Source: Syngnathus acus
Taxonomy: Eukaryota > Chordata > Actinopteri > Syngnathiformes > Syngnathidae
Reading direction: 5' to 3'
Assembly (NCBI RefSeq): GCF_901709675.1
Contig: NC_051098.1
Location: 3,417,500-3,481,499 of the forward strand
DNA: 64,000 nucleotides
A program made the translations under genes and the position numbers. The notes under the pieces are model-generated. The model did no database searches. It was not told the origin of the DNA and saw only the letters and a list, made by a program, of their open reading frames with translations. Positions within the stretch are counted from its first letter, which is position 1. Every line of letters begins with the position of its first letter. Positions 10,701-23,100 of this stretch are shown one piece after another.

Positions 10701-13700
10701 ATTTTTTGTGGCGCATGGACAAATTGCCAAACCTGAACACCGATTGCTCCCCACTATACCAACAACGTTACTGAGCAACCAAGCAAGTGTCGTTTATAAG
10801 AAGCTAATCTGTGCACCCCACAAAACAACTCTCCTTACTATACAAAGTGGCGCATTTACTTTTATCCAACCCATATCTCTCCATATCTGTTTAGTGGGGT
10901 TGATGTCCAGAACAGCTCATTGACAGACCCTTTTTCAGAAAGATAAGCTAAATGAACTCAAGATTTACTGGGTTGTTTTTCTGGGTGAATAAACATTCCA
11001 GAGACACAGCTATTGTATACAAATGTCAAAAAGTCAATTTTCCACAATATACAATATTAAATTCAACCTGTTAGTGAAGGTTTGAGCCCTGTCATCTTCC
11101 ATTGTGAAAGATCTCTATCACTCACCACGCTCCAAGTCTGTGTCTCCCATGGTAATGCCTTGCCCTGGTTTTCTGCACTCACCACTCTCCAAGTCTGTGT
11201 CTCCCATGGTAATGCCTTGCCCTGGTTTTCTGAAAATGTCAGCTGTCACAACAGTCCATGAAATACCAGCATCAGCCCCACATCCAAAATCTAACAATAT
11301 ACAGCGCAGTGTCTGGCTGCTAAGGCTGCAGGGTACTGATAAAAGGCAAAATACAATAGAAGAGAAACAGGTGAGCTATTTCTTTAGAGCATCAGGTGAC
11401 AGTCTGTCAACAAACAGAGAACCAAAGTGATCCCAAGCACCTCTGGACCACGTTATGGTTATCTGTCCCCCAGTGATAATGCAGAGGTCTCTGGAGATCT
11501 GGCACATGTCTGGCATATTGCTGAGCCAAGGCACATAAAAGCAGCTTCTCAACGAGGAGGGCGCTGGCAAGACTGACAGTTTGAAGATGGAAGACTAATG
11601 AATAGAGGGAACACAAACACGAGGAAGAAATGATAACTGACATTTCCATTAACCAGAGAAGGAAAACCTCTAGAGAGAATAGATGCTGCTTTTAAACATT
11701 TCTCCTTCTGGGTGAAAATAACTACGAATTCAAAGATTTAGCTTCAAAAACAGTTATTACTAATAAACTGACAGAATGTAAAAGAACAAAAATATCCTTT
11801 CATTGAGTCACATGCTGTCTATTATTGATGATTCGTCGTCATTAAAAAATAAGGTGACACTCACGATCTACTACTGTAACTTTGCAGAACGACTTTAGCA
11901 GGTTGAACCGGAAGTTCAATTTGTTCGCCAAAAAAGCTAATGTTATCTTTTTAAATACTCTTTTCTTTTTTTTTTTATTCTACGACGACCAAGTAAGCTG
12001 TGTGTCAAGCGTGACATCCTTTTTATTGATAACAATCCTTAAATAAAATATCTATCCATCCATCCATCCATCCATTTTCTGTACCGCTTGTGCCTATGGG
12101 TTCGCGGGCATGCTGGAGCCTATCCCAGCCTATCCCAGAAGTCATCAGTAGGCGGCTGGAGCCTATCCCAGCCGTCATCGGGCAGTAGGCGGGGGACACC
12201 CTGAACTGGTTGCCAGCCAATCGCAGGGCACAGAGAGACGAACAACCATCCACACTTGCACTCACACCTACGGGAAATTTGGAGTGCTCAATCAGCCTAC
12301 CATGCATGTTTTTGGGATGTGGGAGGAAACCAGAGTGCCCGGAGAAAGCCCACGCAGGCAGAGGGTGAACATGCAAATTCCACACAGGGAGGGCCGGAGG
12401 TGGAATCAAACTCGCACCCTTCGAACTGTGAGGCGGACATGCTAACCAGTGCAACACCGAGCCACCATTAAATAAAATAGATGGACAAATTATTTCACGC
12501 TAGTTGCGGGCACTGTTTCTTTAGCATATTCTTGCACGTGAGTCTGCAGGATTTAAACAATGCACAGTTCAGGTTATTGCTATCACAAATTGTATCATTT
12601 ATGTGCTTGAATCGGCTTAACGCAGCCTAGTTTGGTCTTTATCGCCCATGAATAACAGGGACCTTCAATATATGCTGTTAATTTAGCATGCAGACGTTTT
12701 TAAGATAAGTTGTGATTTCTTCCATGTTTGGTTTTCATCTGGAGCAGAATTTTAGATGGATGGACCGCCAGATACTGTATCTTTGTTGTAGCACACATGG
12801 AAATGTTTCATACAGTAGCTTGATGAAGGAAAGATAAGTGTGCATATTAAAAGTGTCTGAAAACATTTTATTGGGGATATAAAGAGGGACAGTAACAGGA
12901 CCTAGACAATTACAAGCTTTTTTAACCCACTTAGAGTAAGATTGTGAAATCTGTAGAAAGGCTCAACTGCTGGCTGCAGCAATTTGCATCTCGATTATGT
13001 TTTTTTTAAACATAAAATGAGAAAATTCTGAATTGTTTTTTCTGTTATCTTGGACATTGGTGGATTCCAAAAGTCCAGTACATACAGTATTTCAAACACA
13101 CATATATGTATATAAGTAACTGCAGTGGCCTCATTTTCGTGCACAGCAAAACTCTATAGGTAGAGTTTCCTTTCTTTTGGTATTTTTCTAGGTTTTCTCT
13201 AGTGGGAGTGACTACAGCTGACTTGTTTTGGCCTGGCAAGCCACAGTCACTAAGAAAGTGAGTCTGGAGAGCACAGCCTTCACCGCTGCTGAGCCTCTGT
13301 TCAAAACGAACCCTCCAATCGAATTCTGTCATTTGCTGTGAAGCATCCTCCGTGCACAACCTCACCATTCAACACTGTCCGTACTCGTTCAAAATAGCGC
13401 ATGGGAGAGACAATAGTTTGTTTACGTTATTCAGCATTAAAACAGTTTTAAAGTGCGCCAAAGTGCATTTCAAAGGATCTCCACTTGGAGAGCATCTTCT
13501 ACCCCTGATCATGTGTCCGTATGTCATTCGGGTGCTTTAAAAAATATTCTTATAATATTAATAATTTGTGAATTGATTTTTGCATTGAAACATTTGCCGA
13601 CAGTTTTAGGGATTTTCTTTGTCACAAGGAAATTCTAAACATGGTCAAAATTCCCTTGCAACAAGAAAAAAAACAGACCACCGTCCAAACGTCTGGCGAC

Positions 13701-16700
13701 TAACCTGACCAAAGTGTGTTCTGTTGTGTGAGGAAGCAGCTGAGATAGACTAATACAGATAACAAGCAGCATCTCATGCATGCGCTGTGGCTACCCATTT
13801 GAAACTTAAGTGACACACTTTAAATTGTGTCTTGAAATTTTGTTGCCAGCCCCAATCTCTGCAGCACATTAGTATTGGCTAGTTCATCGACGATCATCTA
13901 CGTATGTCACAAAACATAACTTCTCCTTTCACATAACGTGGATTCAGTTGTGGATTTGCCATGCCCATACAGTGATACACTGGAATTCTCTGATGGATTT
14001 CCAGGGCAGCCCAAATATTACCAGCATATTTTCCCCTCTGCTGCCTTGCTTATAATGGTCCCCTGAGACTACTAAGTTCTAGTCACAGGAAAGGTAGACA
14101 GACTGGCCAAGCCGACAATTCATCACAGCCAGTGTTGTAACTGAGCCTAGATTTATGTCAAAACAGCTCCCATATATTGTAACCCTTTGGTCATTTTGAC
14201 ACCGGACTTCTTTATGTCTTTTTTCATTGAGATAGAGGGTTCCCCACGGAACTGACACCACAATACTGCTGTCAGTCAAAGTCCTCACATTACGACTGAA
14301 CTTCAAACAAAAGCTTAATTTCATTTAGTACATATCATCAAACTCCTTCTGGACTTCTCCCCTTTCCATATGATGGCCCTTTTCAGTCGGTAAACCCTTT
14401 GTTGTGTACATTGGCAGGAAGACAACAAGTGACCTCCAAGTTACTATGTCGCCTGCTTGGTTTGGCACTGCCCCTCTTCGCAGGTACCGGCAAGAGATTG
14501 AGGTTTAAACAAAGGTGGGAAGGGGACTGTAATTCTTGTATTATTCAAATTAATAGACTGTATACTTGGGAGGAGGAAAGTGATATCTGTAGTATAATTT
14601 CTTTGACTGCATTATCTTCAAACAATAATCAAAACGGCAATTCTTTAGTGGCAAATGCATTGTCACTTTCAGTTCGAAATATCATCAGTTATTCTCGGCT
14701 TATTTATTAAAGTAAAAAAAAAGTGTCTAGAAAGTTAACATCAGTATTTACACACATCTACATAATCCGTAGTTTAATGGTGAATTTAGCTGGAGATGTT
14801 ACAGGATTTGTTTCGTTTTCATTTTGCCTCTTGGATTTTTCCACCATGTGAAAAGAAAATTATTTCCGCAGGGTCTCGCTGCCCTGTGTGTAAATTCCCC
14901 ATGCATGATGAGGGTTAAATTTGATTCAGGCCTTTACCGGTATCCGCACACACCCCTTTGTGTTAAAAGCACTCAGCAACCGCAACACATCTCTCGGTAG
15001 GTTCTGTCTCAAAGGTGCTGGGGAGGAAATTCCACCATTAATGTTACAATTTACCTGGGATATTGTGAGCAGTGTAAGAGAGTTTAGAAAAGAAGATTTA
15101 AACTACAATTCTTGTGTTGCAGGATAATCACTTGGCTGCTATACCACAGCTTTCCATTCAAATTAGGTCATAAAGTTTTCTCATTTCCTATCTTTACCTC
15201 TTGTATGTCCTTCTGATGAGAACCGTGATGTTCGTAATCAACTAGCTAATTGGTTTACTAGCACAGATACAAAACTTCTGCAGTTTAACAACTTTTTCAT
15301 GAATCAGACTAAGGCTACATTCACACTACAGCTCAATTCCGATTTTTATGCCCTTAAGCAACCTGTATCAGATTTTTTAAGACAGTCTGAACGGCTCACT
15401 TTTGATTTTTTCAAATGCAACCTGGGCCACATTCATATGTGGTTCAACATCGGATAAGTATTGGATTTATTTCAATGCAAAGCAGTCTGAATGCTCAAGT
15501 CGCCTTGATCCTTGACGTCATTATGCGCTCCACGTGAATGAGCAGAAAGTCTGCTTTGCAAGGGAGATTGACTGTTTTGATTGTCCGTGAATCTGCAATC
15601 TTGTTTTGAGGACCTTAAATGACTTGATATTTTTCATTAATTTAATCCCCCTTGAAACATGAAGCATAAAGTGGACATTTGTGGTGATCATAGTAGCCAC
15701 CTAGACAGTTCATTTATTTCACACAGCAATGACCTGACATTATCTTTGGTAATGTCTCTATGAATGCGATCAAAAAGCCTCGTCTCATTTCCCCCAAATA
15801 TTGCATTTCTACCTCCACCCACAGGCACAGGGAAAACATGGGAACTCCACACAGAAAGACAAGGGCTGGAATCAAACCATGCACGTCTGAACTGTGAGGC
15901 GGATGTGCTAACCAGTGCTCCACCATGCTGCCCTAACCTAAGAATTATTTCATGAATAATCTCTAAATATATTACTATATTACATATGCCACCTAGACAT
16001 ACATGTGCAGCACAGATTTTTGAGGTAGTTCTTCAGGTCCAAAATCCATCTGACAGTCTCCTCTAGACACTAACAATGTCAGATATTTTCAAGCTCGACT
16101 GTCCTCTAGCTGACACATTGATTTTCTTGTCAGGCCACTTGTCAAACCCTTACACTGTGTTTGTTGCACAAAGAGAATGACGTGTGCTAAACTTGAGTTC
16201 TCTACAAAACCACACGGCGACTATTGCACATACAAGAAGAAATGGATGGAGATGGGGTTCCTGTTGGCCTTTTATGCATTTATGCAAGAGATTTGGGGCT
16301 CTTAAATGATGAGAATGTGGCGATTGTAATGAATCGATCCAGTTTCTGAACCCTTGCAGCACATACACAATGAATGAGTTCCTCAATGGCATGTTGCACA
16401 TTTCTAAGTACAGTGTAAAAAGGCCTTGTAATTTCAGTTTAAATATTACCTGATCATGCTTGTATCTCAAAACACTCAGTGTGGCAACAGGCTGTGTGAA
16501 GCAAAGGTACAACTAACGCAGGAGATGCCTGGATTTTGAATTGCTAGCTTTCTATTTTATTTTAGTGCAGGGGTGTCAAACTCATTTTTGTCACGGGCCA
16601 CATTGTTGTCATAGTTTCCCTCGGAGGGCCATTATGACTGTCAATGTCTTTTATATACATACAGTATAGGCTACACAACAAATTGATGAATAACTAGTTT

Positions 16701-17119
16701 TGAAATCAGGGACTACTGTTCAAATAGTTTAAAAAGATGAATGGTAATCAAATTTGCTAGCAACATCTCTGTTTTTAAAAAAAGAAGACCATTTGAAATT
16801 TTAGTAATGACACAAAGTCGATGCAAAATTTGTTTTTGCGGGCCACATAAAATTATGTGGCGGCCGTATCTGGCCTTGAGTTGGACACACATAATCTTTA
16901 TCGTTTAGTGGACACCAAAATCCCCAAACCGCCAAACGGAATGACCGTGCTGCTCTAGTGGATGTATTGAGCGTTGCAGTATTTACCCGGATTAGAGGTT
17001 AGGTGTCCGTATGGGTCTGTGTGACAACTGAATTGACACCTAAACTGTAAGATGGGTTGCTTAATGTACCGTTCATATACTGGACTGTCGCATATACCGA
17101 TTGCGTTGCTTTGGCTTCG

Positions 17120-17155
<36 letters not shown>

Positions 17156-20100
17156 AAACATTTAAGACACGTTTAAAGACACATTTCTATGACATGGCCT
17201 TTAACTAACTTGGAGTGGCCGATTCGGCCGGAGTTTGTTTTGTTTTGTTTTCTCTCCCCCCCCCCCCTCCCCGGCCGGGGAGGTGGTTAGGTGGCACCCA
17301 AGCTGACAGCGGCTATCTGGATTCTTGTGGGCTAATTCAGGTTGGGGGAACTGCAGCTCAACCTCCACAGCCAGGATAGCAGAGGGCTCCTCTGGCAGCC
17401 CTTCGCTCTGACTTGGACATCCACTTTTGATTTTCATATTATGTATTATTTGTGCCCTCTCTGCATCCATTACAACCTGGTGATCCTGAAAGGGGGATCC
17501 TTCCATCTGTGGTCCCTTCTCAAGGTTTCTCATTTTCCCCGGGCAGGGGTTTTGAGTTTTTCCTTGCCCTTTTGGGAGCTTAAGATCAGGGGATGCTTTG
17601 AGAATAATTGTCAATTTTTGTCTATGTGAAGCCCTTTGAGACTGCTTGTGATTTAGGGCTATACAAATAAACTTGACTTGACTTGACTTGAATTAGCATG
17701 GCCCCTGCACAAGGATGACACGCAAACGGGAAAAAGATACCCAAGAATAATCTTTATCGTTTAGTGGACACCAAAAATTAGAGACATGGATGTTTTTTAC
17801 TGGTGCACAAAATGAGCCGTGCATGAACATCACCTTGTTCAAAGAGCAAAATCAACACATAACTGTCAGTCAAAAAGTTACTCCACAATGGCAGCTCCCC
17901 GCCTCCCTAAAGTACTTTTAGACATTTATTGAAAAGGACAATCAACCAAACACATCAATATAAAATGTTAACATAAGTACCATGAAATAGTCAGTTCAGT
18001 CAGTGAATATATTCATTTAGTCATCAAACTACTCTTGTTCTATTTGTTCAGCTCTTCTATTTGCTTTTATGTGTTGTGGTTTTGGTTGTATGAAGCACAA
18101 TTGCATTGCACTGTGTATGAAATGTAACATATAAATAAAGTCGTCTAGCAGGTCAAGCCTTTTTATATTGCTTTATTAGCGAGATACTCATTCTCACGCA
18201 TTATACTGTAAATTTAATCATTATTATTATGCCTATGCTTTGTGACACGATGACTATTCATTTCCTCATGACTTTGAAATTTCATCTCGTCTTTTTTTTC
18301 TTCTTTCTGCTAGGTGGCCCTAAAACGCTGTCGTAGAATAACTCCGGTTGGATCCGATCATGGTTCATCTTACCTGTGTGTTGCATGCATAGGTCCCGGC
18401 ACGTTACCCTGATTGGCCAAGAAACGTACGCATGCAGTGCGGACAGCTCGACGCGAAAACTATGACAACAATGTGGCCCACGACAAAAACGAGTTTGACA
18501 CCCTTGTTTTAGTGTATTTGTATAGCAGTTTTGAAAATTGCACCTGGCCTAATTAGTTTGCTGATGAGTTTGGCCTTTTGTCTTTTGAATTTCATTCATC
18601 AAGCTCACTTCACTAAAACAATGTGGGTTTCAAATCTCATCATCTTGGTATATTTAACTGATTAGTCCATTAGTAAAATCCAAAGTCTTTATCTGGGGAC
18701 CTTTATCAGATACGAGATTAAAATGCAATTCATTAGATGAATTAATTACAAATCCTATAATTAATTAGATTATTTTTTTAATCCTCTGACATCACGAGAA
18801 ATTAAATAAATTGAGAAATTACGGTGCAGCCTTTTTAGTGAGCCACAGTTTGCCAAAAGAAGATCAGTTTATAACATAATTTTGGGGAATATATTGCTTC
18901 AGTTTATAAACCATAGTCCAGTGTTTTTGTAAACTGTGCAGAAAACTATTCAGATGTTTCCTCATGCAACACAAACATAATTTAAACTGTGCCTCAAGTA
19001 TTTCAGTATGTGCTTTTGTTCCTACCTTTGCATTTGTTTAACACTCTTTTTGAAAAAAATCCACAATGACACTAACTATGAATTGGGTTATCCTCTTTTA
19101 TACTGTATACAGTATGCTTGTAATGAGTAATCTGATACTGTCATGAACGGGATGGAGCTGGGCAACCAAATGCATCTTGGACCAGGGTTTATTGAGGGAA
19201 AAGGTAGTTGGAAGGGAGGATGAGGGGAACAAACCAACAGAACCGGCAAACTAACATAACTTAACGGAAGCAGAGTGACAGGGGTACTTGGAGAGAAACT
19301 AACCGAACAGAAAGACGAGACAAAACAACGAGAAACAAGACTACAGACGAGACGAGAGACGAGAATAATCCGACAGGGGAGTGAGGGGTAGACAGGATTT
19401 AAATACAAGACAGGTAACGAGAGGCAGGTGACGGTGATTACATAGATTGTGAACAGACAGGAGGGGATGGCCGAGTACACAGCGACGCAAACTGAAACGA
19501 CGGGCATTGAAACAGAACTGCACATATAGTAGTGTTGACGGCGGTTGCACTTCAAAATATTCCACAGGCCCATATAACGATATATAAATTATACATCAAA
19601 TAACTATTATACAAACAATAATATTATCAAACCATCTGTGTCACTCCAAATCATTAAATCCATCGATCGTCCTTTATGTCAACAATGCCGACCCGGTGCG
19701 CGCTGCTGACGGCGCTTGCACTTCAAAATATTCCACCAGCCCATATAACGAGATATAAATTATATATCAAATAACTATTATATAGGCGGCTCGGTGGCAC
19801 ACTGGGTAGCACGTCCGCCTCACAGTTAGGAGGGTGCGGGTTCGATTCCACCTCCGGCCCTCCCTGTGTGGAGTTTGCATGTTCTCCCCGGGCCCGCGTG
19901 GGTTTTCTCCGGGCACTCCGGTTTCCTCCCACATCCCAAAAACATGCTTGGTAGGCCGATTGAAGACTCCAATTGTCCCTAGGTGTGAGTGCGAGTGCAA
20001 ATGGTGTTTGTCTCTGTGTGCCCTGCGATTGGCTGGCAACCGGTTCAGGGTGTCCCCCGCCTACTGCCCGATGACGGCTGGGATAGGCTCCAGCACTCCC

Positions 20101-23100
20101 GCGACCCCCGTGGGGACTAAGCGGTTCAGAAAATGGATGGATGGATGGATGGATGGATAAGCAATAATATTATCAAACCATCTGTGTCACTCCAAATCAT
20201 TAAATCCATCGATTAAATTCCTCGTCCTTTGTCAACAACGCCGCGTGTGCGCCCTGACGTCAGCCTCGTCGTTATTCCACAGATCTAGTATATATATTGT
20301 AGCGTTAACAAAGTACAAGGAAAGACGTGGATTTGGTAAACGGCTCTTTATTTAACAAAACAAGAGTTCAACGAGCCAACAACTACTGAACTGTAACAAT
20401 AAAAACATATACAAGTTGCTACACGAAATAAAATATATCAAATAACTATAACATAAATAGTTCACACCGCCACAACGGCCCCAAGCACCGCGCCGACTTC
20501 CAGGCGCGTGACGGCGTAGACTTCCATCCCCGGATGTGGCACTTCCAGCCACGGAGGTGGAAGAGAGCTCCATAGAAAAGGACCGGGCATGCGTAAAAGC
20601 CATGTCCGAGCCCCATATGTAAACAACTTATAGTCCGAAAAATACGGTAATTATTTTGTCTGAGACTCAAAAGTGAAACTTCAGACAATAATTCCACTCC
20701 ATGTTCTGTCACAACATCGGTATTTTAAATCTATTTATTTGCAGCACATCGGTTTTATGTAAAGAAAATGCCCTTGAGAGAAAAATGGAAACTGCACCAT
20801 TAAAATTCACACATAACACTGGACCAAGCAGGAAGTTGGGTTGTTTTCTGCAAAACATTGACCAGACTTTGTGGGTCTGTTCAATTTTTAACCCTAATTG
20901 CGTTGTTTTTAACCCAGCATTTTTAAGAGTTTAGTCAAATAGTAGAAGCACCTGAAGTCACTGATGGTGTAGAGCAGGGGTGTCAAACTCATTTTTTTCA
21001 CGGGCCGCATTGTAGTCATAGCTTCTTTAGGAGGGCCATTATGACTGTCAACCCCAAATAAATGTATGAGCCCCTCATATACGTATCTACAGTAAAAGCT
21101 ACAAAACAAACTGACAAATACCGTTTTCAAATCAAAAACTGGTCAAATATAAAAAAAAAAAAAGTGAAGACAATTTGCAATTCTAGTAATGACACAAAAT
21201 TTGATGCACAATTTGTCTTCGTGGGCCACATAAAATGATGTGGCGGGCCGTATCTGGCCCCTGGGCCTTGAGTTTGACACCTGTGGTGTAGAGGTACACA
21301 CGTCTGAATTAAGTGCAGGCAGTTTGAAATCGATTCCTTTCAGTGGCGGTTTGCATGTGGATGTGACTGACTGTTTGGTCTCTATGCGTGCCCTGTGACT
21401 GTCCGGCGACCAGTTCAGGGTGCAGTCTGCCTTTCACCCAACGTCAGCTAGGATAGGCTCCAGCACCACGTGACCCTGAACAGGATAAGCAGTGTTGAGG
21501 GTGGATGGATGGACGGACGGATGGACGGACGACGGATGGAAGCACCTGTTGCTAAACCCAACTGTGGCAGGCTTTTTACTTTCTGGACCTGAATTTCCAA
21601 GTCTGCTTATATCGCTCTCAGTGTTGTGTACACGTGTAAGTCCCACATTGAGGTCTTGCTGAAAAAATTTACATATCGTAAATTTTGGGGGATTACAGAA
21701 TAATAATAAAAAATTAAAAGCTCAAAGTAACCAAAAGATTTAATTATAGACACGTGACCGTGACAGTCTTTACTCTTTTCCATTGTTGACCGGGACCAGA
21801 TGTCCAAGTATCAGTTTGTGCTGTGTGTGTATATAACCACTGGAGAGGAGATATGTCATGGAAATTCCACCTTAAGTAATGTGATAGAATTGTGAATACA
21901 GATGGGTTTCATTATTCGACTTGGCTAGAGGCCTGACAAAAAAGCAAAGGGGTGTTTGCATGTGCTGCACAATATCTGTATTATTGGCAGGTCATTAAAG
22001 CTGGTGAAAGAGGATTTTCTTGATCGCTCCACGAAGGCTGCAATGTGCTTGATTAAGATCTATGTGATCTGTTTGTCCAGGCTGCAAATTACGGATAAAG
22101 TCAGCCTGATGAAGAGCCCACTGAGGGGATTCCTTTCAAACAATGTTCTGCACTAACCTGAACAAACACACATTGGAAAACTCCATGTAGATATTCTTTG
22201 TTTGTTTAGTAAACAGAATCTAGTGCACAATGGACAGTCAATTTGTTGAAAAAAAATTACAAAGGCAAAAGACATTGTAAGAAAAAAAGAAAGGATAACA
22301 TGAGAAAGAGGCGAACAGCAACAATTCCAAGTCAAAAAAAAAACATTTATAAATGGCCATACGAAGCACAAATCAGTCTTTTATGGATTATGAAGTAGAT
22401 TAAAATTCCCCTTGCAGGTTGAAAAAAGCCATCTTCCAACATTAATTTAAATTCTCCTTTTTGTTCTGTAAGTTGGTCTCAAGCACCTCCTAATCACTTG
22501 AGATTCCAGAGTTTTTCCTCTCACCAGCACACGAGGCATCTGTTTGTTGGCAAGGGTGTTGCACACATAAAAAAAGGCCCAAAAAGAAAAGAAAAATGGG
22601 CCTGGAAGCTCTTTGAGAAGTTGGCACATACTACCCTGCTTGCTGTGCTACTTTCTTACTCGCTTTCCAGTTGTCATTCTCCCGCCTGCTCAGTAATCCT
22701 TCACTGTTCGAAAAACAGTCTCTAAATTTAGCATAATATTATCATGGAGCAGGGAAGGCTGCAGCAAACTAGATAGCCAGCTATAGAAAGAGTGAGGGTG
22801 CATTCATGAAAACTCTGTGTACGCTAGCGTGAGTGTTGACAAATTGAGGACTGCTAGCTGCATTATCCAGAACTAATGTCTTACTTTCATTGACAGTATG
22901 AGTCCAATAGTGTGGGAAAGTTCAGATGTTTCCAAAAAAAACCCCAAAGTTAACATTTGTTTATTACTGAATCAACTTGGCCTTCATTTTGAGTACCTTA
23001 TTTTGCTACACTAGGGCGATAAATCCCACAGTGTCAATCATAATTGGGCAGTATTACGGGCACACTTAGGTTGTTTTGTCAATTACCGTATTTATTCTAA

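Larger units (their letters stand above)
16568..18506. mobile_element. hAT-type element with 8-bp target duplication, host of nested insertions
   Basis: Left end CAGGGGTGTCAAACTC, right end GAGTTTGACACCCTTG. The 8-bp duplication TTTTAGTG lies at 16560-16567 and 18507-18514. The total of 1939 bp includes a secondary insertion between 30-bp direct repeats (16891-16920 and 17747-17776). No transposase frame remains. Confidence 0.85.

Noticed and set aside
17106-17728. A functional U6 snRNA gene
   Set aside because: The copy is split by a LINE fragment, its 5' end is diverged, its 3' end is lost, and I see no pol III promoter elements at the right spacing.
19834-20160. Recurring frames reading [20 protein letters not shown] in many places
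   Set aside because: They are translations of the V-SINE body and recur wherever the SINE does.
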